A stretch of DNA of 64,000 nucleotides from Maritalea mobilis (GTDB taxonomy: Bacteria; Pseudomonadota; Alphaproteobacteria; Rhizobiales; Devosiaceae): positions 62,001 through 126,000 of the forward strand of contig NZ_SNYR01000001.1 of NCBI RefSeq assembly GCF_004363175.1. The letters run 5' to 3'. A program made the position numbers and the translations under genes. Positions 7,666 to 15,577 of the stretch are shown here, one piece after another (within the stretch, counting starts at the first letter, position 1; the number at the start of each line of letters is the position of its first letter). The notes below the pieces were generated by a model, which saw only the letters and a program-made list of their open reading frames with translations, ran no database searches and had not been told where the DNA came from.

Positions 7666-9021
7666 CTAGCCCTTCGCGCTAGCGCGATAGCTCGCGCCCG
7701 GGTGATCATCGCGCAATTGTGGTGTGGACGTGCCCACCAAACGCTCGCGCAATGTTGCTTCAGGATAACCTTCACGCGCATAGCCACGTTCACGCAAGAT
7801 CGGCAACACTTTGGTCGCGAAATCCAAAGTTGAACCGGGCTGCGTGACCGGGGTCAGCAAGAAGCCATCTAGATCGGTGGCGTCGGCCAGCTCGCAAATA
7901 TGATCCGCAATTTCTTCGGCAGTGCCAACCAATGGTGCTGGTTTTACGCCATGGGCATGCCAATCTGCCAATACATCAGCGACGGTTTTATCGCCAAAAC
8001 GTGCAATCTGCGTTTGCGACAGTTCGGTGTGCAACGAGCTCATTTTTGTTTCTGGTGCGTAAGACGACAGGTCTAGCCCCGTGAACATGGCATAAGACGC
8101 GACAGCAACTTCTGGGTTTTGTGCATCCAAAACCTCTTTATATTTGCGTTCGGCTTCTTCCTTGGTGTCGCCAATCACACATGAAAAGGCGCTCATCAAT
8201 TTGATGGAATTAGCATCACGCCCAGCTTTTACAGCCTCATCGCGGATGGACTTGACCTGTTCAGCCAATTTTTCTGCCGTGCCACCACCAAGGAAAATAC
8301 ATTCCCCGTGGGTGCCGCCAAATTGGCGACCCCGTGGGGAGGAACCAGCTTGGAACAGAACAGGCGTGCCCTGCGGCGAATAGGACGTGTTGGCATAGCC
8401 ATCAGAATTGAAGTGTGTGCCCTTATGCTTGACGCGGTGCACTTTTTCAGGATTGGCGAAATGGCCATCCTTATTGCGCTCAATTGCATCTGGCTCCCAA
8501 GAACCTTCAAACAATTTATAGGAGAGTTCCATAAATTCATCGGCCATGTCATAGCGATCATCATGGGCGACCATTGGCACACCGAAGGCTTTGACTGCGG
8601 TTTCAGCTGTGCCAGTTGTCACCACATTCCAGCCCAAACGGCCCTCGGAGAAATGGTCCAAGCTCGCCATGCGCCGGGCGAACGAATAGGGCTGTTCCAG
8701 AAGCGTTGACCCCGTTACCACCAACCCAAGATTTTTGGTTTGGCTGATCAGCGCGGCAGCGACAATAAACGGGTCCATACGCGGTAGATCCAAAGATTCA
8801 GTTGAGCAGATATCTGGCCGCTCACCATTCACTTCAGACCACCCCCATGCGTCCGCTAGGAACAGAAAGTCAAGTCCACCTTCTTCGCAAATGCGAGCGA
8901 CTTCCTGCCAATATTCTAGCCGATCAAAATGATCGCGTTTATTGCCTTTATGGCGCCATGTGGCGGTGCCGGAATCGTTAGCCTGTGCGTTCTCAAACAC
9001 ACCAAAACGGAGTTGTTTCAT
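7666..9021 (-). CDS. LLM-class flavin-dependent monooxygenase, probable riboflavin hydrolase/lyase (RcaE-like)
   Basis: A 451-residue TIM-barrel enzyme of the NtaA/SnaA/DszA group. It begins MKQLRFGVFENAQANDSG and shows FLFLADAWG, LDPFIVAAAL-like DPFIVAAALISQTKN, LDHFSEGRLGWNVVTTGT, the RYDMADEFMELSYKLFEGSW segment, and QAGSSPRGRQF. All are typical of two-component FMNH2-dependent monooxygenases. Its neighbours are a ribokinase 6 bases downstream, an NMT1-type importer upstream, and a flavin reductase plus riboflavin kinase beyond padR. That combination matches RcaE, which cleaves riboflavin to lumichrome and ribose. Sequence motifs do not prove substrate; sulfonate or nitrilotriacetate enzymes share this fold. 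Confidence 0.82.
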   Translation of the reverse strand: MKQLRFGVFENAQANDSGTATWRHKGNKRDHFDRLEYWQEVARICEEGGLDFLFLADAWGWSEVNGERPDICSTESLDLPRMDPFIVAAALISQTKNLGLVVTGSTLLEQPYSFARRMASLDHFSEGRLGWNVVTTGTAETAVKAFGVPMVAHDDRYDMADEFMELSYKLFEGSWEPDAIERNKDGHFANPEKVHRVKHKGTHFNSDGYANTSYSPQGTPVLFQAGSSPRGRQFGGTHGECIFLGGGTAEKLAEQVKSIRDEAVKAGRDANSIKLMSAFSCVIGDTKEEAERKYKEVLDAQNPEVAVASYAMFTGLDLSSYAPETKMSSLHTELSQTQIARFGDKTVADVLADWHAHGVKPAPLVGTAEEIADHICELADATDLDGFLLTPVTQPGSTLDFATKVLPILRERGYAREGYPEATLRERLVGTSTPQLRDDHPGASYRASAKG

Positions 9022-9072
9022 CTTAAAACTCTTTCATTATTAGGGACGGTGGGCGCAAAAGGAACATTCGTC

Positions 9073-9906
9073 CTAGCGCCCAACAGCATTCTCGTCGCTC
9101 CACCACAGAACCCGCTTGCGGATTATGGCGAGGGCCGCGATCAACACGATGCCCAAAAGGCAAAGCAGTGCGATAGATGCCCAGATCACCGGCAAATTGG
9201 CCTGCGCCGCGGCAATGGTGAGCAGGGAGCCAAGGCCCGCTTGCTGACCCGCAGCCACAAATTCCGCCACAGCTGCACCCACCACTGAAAGGGGAAGGGC
9301 AATGCGCAAACCGGCAAAGAAGAACGGCATGGAGACAGGGAAGCGCAGATCACGGAAGATCTCCCAACGGCTGGCGTGAAGCGTGCGCAACACGTCCAAT
9401 GCGCGTGGATCAGCTTCTTTTAACCCTGCAAGCGAGTTCACCAGCATTGGGAAAAAGACAACCAAACCCGTCACAATATATTTGGGCAACATGCCAAAGC
9501 CGAACGCCACCACCAGAGCAGGGGCAATCGCCACAACCGGCGTGACCATAATCACCACCATAAGCGGCATAACGGCGCGTTCAATCAGAGGAAATTCGCA
9601 CATAATGACGGCGAGGATAAATCCGGCAAATATGCCCATACTCGCGCCAATGGCAATTTCTTGCGCGGTGACCAGAAGGTTTGCCCAATACATTTGCGGC
9701 GAACTCATCAGGCTGTTGCCGATCGCATCCAATGTGGGGATCACATAAGGATTGGAATAGGCCACAAGCTGCCACAACACGGCAACCGCAATGAAGGTGA
9801 CAATGGTGGGGAGGGACGAGAGCGCCATGGCCACCAACTTATAGTCTCGCAACGGCCGCAGAGCTGACCCATCCAATTTTGTATCTGTCGGTGTTGTATT
9901 AGCCAT
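9073..9906 (-). CDS. ABC transporter permease, SsuC/TauC/RibX type
   Basis: A 277-residue inner-membrane permease with about six hydrophobic segments, the first near residues 30-50. The inner-membrane loop motif reads RALDVLRTLHASRWEIFRDLRFPVSMPFFFAGLRIALPLS, compressed here to its core EIFRDLRFPVSMPFFFAGLR. It belongs to the group that transports sulfonates, taurine, thiamine precursors or riboflavin. The start overlaps the ATPase stop by 8 bases and has a GAGGGAAG ribosome site. It is encoded with an NMT1-type binding protein and, downstream, the LLM monooxygenase. Riboflavin is the substrate inferred from context. Confidence 0.9.
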   Translation of the reverse strand: MANTTPTDTKLDGSALRPLRDYKLVAMALSSLPTIVTFIAVAVLWQLVAYSNPYVIPTLDAIGNSLMSSPQMYWANLLVTAQEIAIGASMGIFAGFILAVIMCEFPLIERAVMPLMVVIMVTPVVAIAPALVVAFGFGMLPKYIVTGLVVFFPMLVNSLAGLKEADPRALDVLRTLHASRWEIFRDLRFPVSMPFFFAGLRIALPLSVVGAAVAEFVAAGQQAGLGSLLTIAAAQANLPVIWASIALLCLLGIVLIAALAIIRKRVLWWSDENAVGR

Positions 9907-10735
9907 GAGCTTCCCTCATCACTTTTTTCAAACTATTACGCACATAGCCTTCCAAATCGCGGAACGCGTCCGTTGCATAAGCGGCTTCCTGACGTGGCCG
10001 GGGCAGGTCAACTGGAATAATTTCAGCAATGCGTCCGGGATGCGCCGCCATCAAAATAATCCGATCGGACAACATGATTGCTTCTGGCACCGAGTGGGTG
10101 ACAAACATCACCGACTTCCGGTTGGACTGCCAAAATTCGAGTAAGCCCATGCGCTGTTGATCGCGGTTCATCTCATCAAGTGCTGAAAACGGTTCGTCCA
10201 TCAGCATAACAGCGGGGTCAAAAACAAAGGCGCGCGCAATCGCAACACGTTGCTGCATCCCGCCAGACAATTGACCGGGAAATTTGTGCATGGCATTGCC
10301 CAGCCCAAACGAGCGCAACAAGGCTTCCGGGTCGCGCAAATCGCGACCCTTATTGGCACCTTTGTTGATCAAGAGCGGTAAGCGCACATTGTCCAGCACC
10401 GTGCGCCAAGGCAACAATGCCGGGGATTGCGGCACCAAGCCAATTGATTTGGCTTCAGCTGCCGCCTTAACGGGGCTGCCATTGATCTCAACTTGACCGG
10501 CATCGGCCTTGGAAAGCCCTGCCACAAGTTTCAACAATGTTGATTTGCCACACCCACTTGGTCCGATAACTGAAACAAATTCGCCCTTTTTGATATCAAA
10601 GCTGACATCATCAAGAACCGTGATTTTTGCGCCTTCAGGGCCAAACCCTTTAGACACATTTCTCACCATCACGCCAACATCATCATCCTTAGGAAGTGAT
10701 GATGCTGGCTGGCTGCTAACATCTTGCATCAACAT
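9899..10735 (-). CDS. ABC transporter ATP-binding protein, SsuB/TauB/RibZ-like
   Basis: A cytoplasmic ATPase of about 278 residues. Walker A is GPSGCGKST, the signature is LSGGMQQRVAIARAF, and Walker B is AVMLMDEPFSALDEM. The LSGGMQQR form is typical of the nitrate/sulfonate/taurine family. Several starts are possible: GTG at 10738, ATG at 10735 or ATG at 10729; the ATG at 10735 is chosen. The gene follows the binding-protein stop by a few bases and overlaps the permease by 8 bases, so the three form one importer operon with the monooxygenase and ribokinase. Confidence 0.9.
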   Translation of the reverse strand: MLMQDVSSQPASSLPKDDDVGVMVRNVSKGFGPEGAKITVLDDVSFDIKKGEFVSVIGPSGCGKSTLLKLVAGLSKADAGQVEINGSPVKAAAEAKSIGLVPQSPALLPWRTVLDNVRLPLLINKGANKGRDLRDPEALLRSFGLGNAMHKFPGQLSGGMQQRVAIARAFVFDPAVMLMDEPFSALDEMNRDQQRMGLLEFWQSNRKSVMFVTHSVPEAIMLSDRIILMAAHPGRIAEIIPVDLPRPRQEAAYATDAFRDLEGYVRNSLKKVMREAHG

Positions 10736-10741
10736 CACCGA

Positions 10742-11848
10742 TTAGCGTGGCCACTGAAGCTGGCCGTCCTTATACAGGTTGGCCACAAGGTCCGCGTCCA
10801 TCATTTCGTCAATGGCTGGGAGTTCAGCAAGTTCGCCATATTTGGCGACCATGGCGTGCTCATTTTCCCAATCGGCTGGGGAGTGGGCGCCTGGTGCTTT
10901 ATTGCTGTTGCGCACCCAAGAGGATTCAACAGCCCAAGTGCGGGCTTGCTGATCAGCAGGGAAGGCTGACCCTTGGTTGTTTGCCGCAGCAAGTGCGCTG
11001 ATTTGCTCAACACAATCTTGTTCGTTCGCCAAACAATATTCCAATGCACGCAGTGAAGCCCGCATGAAATCAGCCGCAACTTCACGGTTTTCTTCCAAGA
11101 ACTGCGAGTTGACTTCCATCACATTATAGGTGCCTTGCAGGCCATAATCTTCTGGGCGGAACTCATTGAATGGCATGCCGAGCGAACGCAGTTTCTCAGG
11201 CTGGTTTGACGCGTAACCAACAATGGCATCCACTTGGCCGCGTGGCACAACAGTGGGGTCATAATTGGTCATTTTGATCAGGCTGACTTTTGACATATCA
11301 ACGCCAGCAGCGTCCAACATGGCTTTTGCGATTGGCGTAATATTGATGAAATAGCCAAGCGTGCCGCCTTCCAAATCTTTCAAAGATTTGATTTTCTCAT
11401 TCGCAAAAATCGAAAAGGGCGAGTTGTTGCCATAAGTGGCAACGGCTTTCAAATTCCGGCTATTTGCAGCCGCCAACATCACATCTGAGGCGGAGCCAAG
11501 TGCGGTGAACTGGGCTTGGCCAGATGCCACCAATAATTGGCCATTTGCACCGCCTGCATTGATTTCAACATCAAGGCAAAGCGCATCAAAAAAGCCAAAT
11601 TCTTTCGCCAAAAACACATCCAGCTGGCCAGCGCTGGCTGAATAACCATAGCCGGATACATAGGTAATAGTGCCTACAGATTGGTTGCGCTCGCACTCTT
11701 CAGCGCTGATCGCCACATTGTCTTGCGCCAATGCGCTGCTGGCCATCAAGCTGGCGGGCAGGGACGCAGCCGCCGCAAGAGCAATCGTTCCAAATGTAGA
11801 CGCAAAGGCACGACCTTTGTGTCCTAAATTACGCGAATCCATTCTCAT
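10742..11848 (-). CDS. ABC transporter substrate-binding protein, NMT1/SsuA/RibY type
   Basis: A 368-residue periplasmic binding protein. The signal peptide spans about the first 41 residues and ends in SSALAQ. The mature part shows FLAKEFGFFDALCLDVEI, VASGQAQFTALGSASDVMLA and LKDLEGGTLGYFINITPIAK, characteristic of the NMT1/THI5-like family that binds pyrimidines, sulfonates or riboflavin. The start has the ribosome site GGAGAGGAG. It is the first gene of a five-gene operon: binding protein, ATPase, permease, monooxygenase, ribokinase. Riboflavin is proposed as ligand because of the downstream enzymes; this is not readable from the sequence itself. Confidence 0.88.
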   Translation of the reverse strand: MRMDSRNLGHKGRAFASTFGTIALAAAASLPASLMASSALAQDNVAISAEECERNQSVGTITYVSGYGYSASAGQLDVFLAKEFGFFDALCLDVEINAGGANGQLLVASGQAQFTALGSASDVMLAAANSRNLKAVATYGNNSPFSIFANEKIKSLKDLEGGTLGYFINITPIAKAMLDAAGVDMSKVSLIKMTNYDPTVVPRGQVDAIVGYASNQPEKLRSLGMPFNEFRPEDYGLQGTYNVMEVNSQFLEENREVAADFMRASLRALEYCLANEQDCVEQISALAAANNQGSAFPADQQARTWAVESSWVRNSNKAPGAHSPADWENEHAMVAKYGELAELPAIDEMMDADLVANLYKDGQLQWPR

Positions 11849-11880
11849 GATTCATCTCCTCTCCTCGCAATTCATGCAAA

Positions 11881-11909
11881 AAGTTACATATTTAAATTCA
11901 ATTAGTCAA
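11881..11909 (-). promoter_or_regulatory. Sigma-70-type promoter for the importer-monooxygenase-ribokinase operon
   Basis: On the minus strand TTGACT (11909-11904) and TAACTT (11886-11881) are separated by exactly 17 bases. Transcription would begin near 11874, giving a leader of about 25 bases that contains the GGAGAGGAG ribosome site. The leader is too short to hold an FMN riboswitch. Confidence 0.5.
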
Positions 11910-12114
11910 CTTTGAATAATATGATTGTGAATAATGAGGGTACGCGCACTTGATCTGCAGATTAATCGATAAACTTCAATGAGATATACGCGCGGGAACG
12001 CCGAGCGAATGCTCGTCGCTACATGTTCGTATAAATATTTTTGAATGTAAAGCTTGGAGATTTTTTGACAGAATGTCGCAGCGGAAAGTGCGCGTCTAAG
12101 TGCAAATTGAAGCC

Positions 12115-12148
12115 AAAAAAACGGCGCCCAAAATCAATTTGGACGCCG
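12115..12148 (-). terminator. Rho-independent terminator of mmsA
   Basis: On the minus strand an 11-base-pair stem with one G-U pair (12148-12122, 5-base loop) is followed directly by a run of seven T. It starts 19 bases after the mmsA stop codon. Confidence 0.85.
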
Positions 12149-12166
12149 AGAGGAGGAGAAGGGAAA

Positions 12167-13666
12167 TTAGCCCAATGTTGGCATGGAGAATTGCGCATCA
12201 GCACGCATACCAGTTGGCCAGCGACTGGTGGTGGTTTTCATGCGGGTATAGAACCGCACGCCTTCCATGCCATGCATGTGATGGTCGCCGAATAGGGAGG
12301 CTTTCCAGCCACCAAAGCTGTAAAACGCCATCGGCACAGGGATCGGCACATTGACGCCAACCATGCCTACTTCAATTTCCTCGCTAAAGGAGCGCGCCAC
12401 ATCGCCATCGCGGGTGAAGATGGAAACGCCATTGGCATATTGATGACCATGGATCAGCTCAACAGCATCTTGATAGGAATTGCGGCGGATCATGGTGAGC
12501 ACCGGACCAAAAATCTCCTCTTTGGAAATGGTCATGTCCGGTTCTGCATGGTCAAACAGCGAGCCGCCAATAAAGAAACCATCTTCATGGCCTTGCGGCT
12601 TTTTGAATGTGCGCCCATCCACAACCAGCTTTGCGCCTTCTTCAACGCCCTTATCGATATAAGAGGTGACTTTGGCCAAATGTTCGCCAGTGACAAGTGG
12701 ACCCATTTCCATGCCTTGTTCAAGCGAAGGGCCAACTTTCAAGGCTTCAATTTTTGGAACTAGTTTTTCCACCAACGCATCTGCAACCGAGTCAGTAACG
12801 GGTACGGCCACAGAGATGGCCATGCACCGTTCGCCTGCCGAACCATAGGCTGCGCCCATCAAGGCATTGGCTGCCATGTCCAAATCAGCATCCGGCATGA
12901 TCACCATATGGTTCTTTGCGCCGCCGAGGGCTTGCACCCGCTTGCCATTGGCCGTGCCTTTTTGGTGGATATATTGCGCGATGGGGGTAGAGCCAACAAA
13001 GCTAATGGCTTTCACATCTGGATGCTCAAGCAAGGCATCTACAGCCACTTTATCGCCATTGACCACATTGAACACACCATCAGGCAATCCTGCCTCTTTT
13101 AGCAACTCAGCAATCAACATAGGTGCTGATGGATCGCGCTCACTCGGCTTTAGGATGAAGCAATTGCCTGTGGCCAGCGCGACGGGGAACATCCACATTG
13201 GCACCATGGCGGGGAAGTTAAACGGGGTGATGCCTGCCACCACGCCCAATGCCTGGCGCACCATATGGCTGTCTACGCCTGTACCAACATTTTCAGAAAA
13301 CTCACCTTTCAAAAGATGGGGCATTCCAGTTGCAAATTCTACCACTTCAAGCCCACGGGTAACCTCGCCCTGCGCATCGTCAAACGTCTTGCCATGTTCA
13401 AGCGACACAACACGAGCGAGTTCATCCAGCCGATCCCATAGAATGGTTTTGAACTTGTCTAGAATACGTACTCGACGCAGGGCAGGCGTTTTAGACCATG
13501 CGGGCCATGCAGCTTTGGCTGCTGCAACCGCTTGATCAACTTCCTGCGTGCCGGCCAGCGCGACTTGCGCGCTGATTTCGCCAGTTGATGGGTTGAACAC
13601 ATCCTTTGCCAGGCTCGATGTGCCCGCCACTTGCTGATTAGAAATGAAATGTCCAATAGACGCCAT
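12167..13666 (-). CDS. mmsA: CoA-acylating methylmalonate-semialdehyde dehydrogenase
   Basis: A 499-residue aldehyde dehydrogenase. It would convert methylmalonate semialdehyde or malonate semialdehyde with CoA and NAD to propionyl-CoA or acetyl-CoA, in valine, inositol or pyrimidine breakdown. The catalytic Cys is in [16 protein letters not shown], the signature of the CoA-acylating MMSDH subgroup, and [13 protein letters not shown] matches the NAD site. The start has an AAAGGAG ribosome site. It is alone in its transcript, ends in a strong terminator, and is divergent from a LysR regulator gene. Inositol use would connect it to the sugar cluster downstream, but no iol gene is visible. Confidence 0.93.
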   Translation of the reverse strand: MASIGHFISNQQVAGTSSLAKDVFNPSTGEISAQVALAGTQEVDQAVAAAKAAWPAWSKTPALRRVRILDKFKTILWDRLDELARVVSLEHGKTFDDAQGEVTRGLEVVEFATGMPHLLKGEFSENVGTGVDSHMVRQALGVVAGITPFNFPAMVPMWMFPVALATGNCFILKPSERDPSAPMLIAELLKEAGLPDGVFNVVNGDKVAVDALLEHPDVKAISFVGSTPIAQYIHQKGTANGKRVQALGGAKNHMVIMPDADLDMAANALMGAAYGSAGERCMAISVAVPVTDSVADALVEKLVPKIEALKVGPSLEQGMEMGPLVTGEHLAKVTSYIDKGVEEGAKLVVDGRTFKKPQGHEDGFFIGGSLFDHAEPDMTISKEEIFGPVLTMIRRNSYQDAVELIHGHQYANGVSIFTRDGDVARSFSEEIEVGMVGVNVPIPVPMAFYSFGGWKASLFGDHHMHGMEGVRFYTRMKTTTSRWPTGMRADAQFSMPTLG

Positions 13667-13730
13667 GATAATCGCTCCTTTGCCTTTGGATCACCATATA
13701 CATTGCAAAAATGGAACTAAACGCGCATAA

Positions 13731-13749
13731 TTGCGTAACTGAATTGCAA
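13731..13749. promoter_or_regulatory. LysR-type box TTGC-N11-GCAA in the mmsA-lysR spacer
   Basis: Perfect 4-base arms with an 11-base centre fit the T-N11-A rule of LysR-type regulators. It lies 16 bases before the LysR start and 65 bases before the mmsA start, the usual arrangement for autoregulation plus divergent activation. A second imperfect repeat (ACGC...GCGT, 13721-13736) overlaps it. Confidence 0.5.
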
Positions 13750-13764
13750 AAAACGAAATAAGAT

Positions 13765-14646
13765 ATGAATTGGGACGACGCGCGAATGTTCCTCGCGGTG
13801 GGGCGCCATGGTCAATTTTTGGCCGCATCCCGCACGCTGGGCATCAACCAGGCCACGTTAAGTCGCCGGATTTCGGCATTGGAAGCTGATGTCGGCAGCA
13901 AATTGCTGGTGCGCCGCACCAACGGCTGTGAGCTAACCGAAGCGGGGCGTAAAATGTTGACGGCATTGGAACAGGCCGAAAGTAACATTATGGACGGGCT
14001 CGAAAGTGTTTCGCATCAAGATTCTGATGTGAGTGGCACCGTTCGGATCGGTGCCCCAGATGGCTTCGGCATTGGCTTTTTTGCGTCACGACTTGGGGCG
14101 CTGGATGCAAAGCACCCCAATTTAAAAATTGAACTGGTGCCCGTGCCGCGCAGTTTTTCACTTTCCCAGCGCGAAGCAGATATCGCGGTGATGGTGGGCC
14201 GGCCAGATAAGGGCCGACTGGTGGTCCGCAAGTTAGTTGACTATAGTTTGGGGCTTTATGCTGCCAAGAGCTATTTGGACCAAGCAGGTCGCCCGCATTC
14301 GCGCAATGATCTGGCTGATCACAAATTGATCGGCTTTGTAGATGACCTCATTTATGCACCATCACTGGACTATGTGCAGGAATTTTATCGCGGGTGGCGA
14401 TCTAGCGTCGCCGTGTCGAGTGCGACGGGGCAGGTTGAAGCAGCAAAAGGTGGCGCGGGCATTGCCATTTTACACGATTATCTTGTTTTGCCAGAAAGTG
14501 GCCTAGAGCCTGTGTTACCCGATTTGAAGATCAGTCGATCCTATTGGCTGGCGGTGCATGAAAGCCAGCGCAATTTGGCCCGCATTGCTGCGGTGAATGA
14601 CTTTTTGATTGAGATTGTAGGCAAAGAACGAAATCTATTTGCGTAA
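13765..14646 (+). CDS. LysR family transcriptional regulator
   Basis: A 293-residue regulator. The N-terminal helix-turn-helix begins NWDDARMFLAVGRHGQFLAA and contains TLGINQATLSRRISALEADVG (positions about 24-44). The C-terminal effector domain includes GTVRIGAPDGFG. The lead-in NWDD and the rather divergent effector domain resemble the single-target LysR proteins that control aldehyde dehydrogenase genes. It is transcribed away from mmsA across a 98-base spacer with a LysR-type box, so mmsA is the likely target. The downstream amidohydrolase has its own promoter candidate. Confidence 0.9.
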   Translation: MNWDDARMFLAVGRHGQFLAASRTLGINQATLSRRISALEADVGSKLLVRRTNGCELTEAGRKMLTALEQAESNIMDGLESVSHQDSDVSGTVRIGAPDGFGIGFFASRLGALDAKHPNLKIELVPVPRSFSLSQREADIAVMVGRPDKGRLVVRKLVDYSLGLYAAKSYLDQAGRPHSRNDLADHKLIGFVDDLIYAPSLDYVQEFYRGWRSSVAVSSATGQVEAAKGGAGIAILHDYLVLPESGLEPVLPDLKISRSYWLAVHESQRNLARIAAVNDFLIEIVGKERNLFA

Positions 14647-14667
14647 ATTTTGCATGTAAAAACATAT

Positions 14668-14695
14668 TTGACATTTAAAAATACCTGCCTAGTTT
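14668..14695 (+). promoter_or_regulatory. Promoter candidate for the amidohydrolase gene
   Basis: TTGACA at 14668-14673 and TAGTTT at 14690-14695, 16 bases apart, in an AT-rich 88-base gap. The start codon follows at 14735 with the weak ribosome site AAAGG. Confidence 0.45.
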
Positions 14696-14734
14696 GTGCG
14701 GGCTGGATCAAAATGTTGCAAAGGTGCGCCAACG

Positions 14735-15577
14735 ATGAAGCTGATCGATACACATCAACATCTCATTTATCCTAATGATTTGCATTATAGCTGGACCGAT
14801 GATGTTCCTGTCTTGGCGGGGAAAGCGTTTCAAATAGAAGACTATCAAGCGCTTGTTGGCGAGGCGATTATGGGTACAGTTTTTATGGAGGCCGCGGTGG
14901 ACGTGGAGCTCTACCAAGATGAAGTGGCGTTTATATCGCAGCTTAGCGCGAAATCAGGAAGTGGAATTTTGGGAATTGTTGCGGCGGCCTATCCGGAGCT
15001 GGATGGTTTTGATACATGGTTCCAGCAATCACTCGCCAATACTGACATTGTTGGTTATCGTCGCATATTGCATGTAGTCGACAATGAGATGTCTCAAAGT
15101 GAAAGGTTTCGGCAAAATATACGCAAACTAGGAGAGGCGAATAAAAGCTTTGATATGTGCTTCTTACAAAGCCAATTGAGCTTCGCAATCGAGTTTGCGA
15201 AGGCTTGCGATAATACTCAATTGATCCTTGATCATTGCGGTAACCCAGTTTTGGAAGCTGAGCAATGGGATGATTGGTATCAGCACATGTTTGAACTCGC
15301 GCAGATGGAGCATGTCGCAATCAAAATTTCTGGCATAACTTCAAGTTGCCCGTCAAATGTGGATATGAAGAAAAAAATTACGCCTTATATTGAAGCCTGT
15401 ATCCAATTGTTTGGTTGGGACCGCTGTGTGTGGGGGGGCGATTGGCCAGTAGTAAATTTGGGACAAGGCTTATCGCATTGGATTGATTTGACACATGAGA
15501 TATTCGCTGCGGAATGTAGCGATAATCGCAAAAAGCTTTATCAATCCAATGCGAAGCAAATTTATGGTCTTGCCTAA
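14735..15577 (+). CDS. Amidohydrolase-family TIM-barrel metal-dependent hydrolase (lactonase-like)
   Basis: A 280-residue protein of the amidohydrolase-2 group that includes 2-pyrone-4,6-dicarboxylate and fuconolactone hydrolases. It starts MKLIDTHQHLIYP, giving the metal-binding HxH, and later shows LILDHCGNP and WGGDWPV, with the conserved His and Asp of the family. The ATG at 14735 is chosen over an upstream in-frame start because the protein begins directly with the first barrel strand. Its stop overlaps the convergent LacI stop by 4 bases. A sugar-acid lactonase role would suit the adjacent sugar cluster, but the substrate is unknown. Confidence 0.8.
   Translation: MKLIDTHQHLIYPNDLHYSWTDDVPVLAGKAFQIEDYQALVGEAIMGTVFMEAAVDVELYQDEVAFISQLSAKSGSGILGIVAAAYPELDGFDTWFQQSLANTDIVGYRRILHVVDNEMSQSERFRQNIRKLGEANKSFDMCFLQSQLSFAIEFAKACDNTQLILDHCGNPVLEAEQWDDWYQHMFELAQMEHVAIKISGITSSCPSNVDMKKKITPYIEACIQLFGWDRCVWGGDWPVVNLGQGLSHWIDLTHEIFAAECSDNRKKLYQSNAKQIYGLA

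Larger units (their letters stand above)
11849..12166. other. Intergenic region between the importer operon and mmsA
   Basis: This 318-base gap has no convincing coding sequence. It holds the promoter of the importer operon on its left side and the mmsA terminator on its right. A small hairpin CGAGC-GAAT-GCTCG lies at 12002-12015. Nothing else could be identified. Confidence 0.6.

Noticed and set aside
11849-12166. FMN riboswitch in front of the putative riboflavin importer
   Set aside because: The promoter leaves a leader of only about 25 bases, and no conserved aptamer segments were seen by eye.
12867-13535. Plus-strand ORF of 222 codons inside mmsA
   Set aside because: It is a shadow of the aldehyde dehydrogenase; the opposite strand has diagnostic catalytic motifs.
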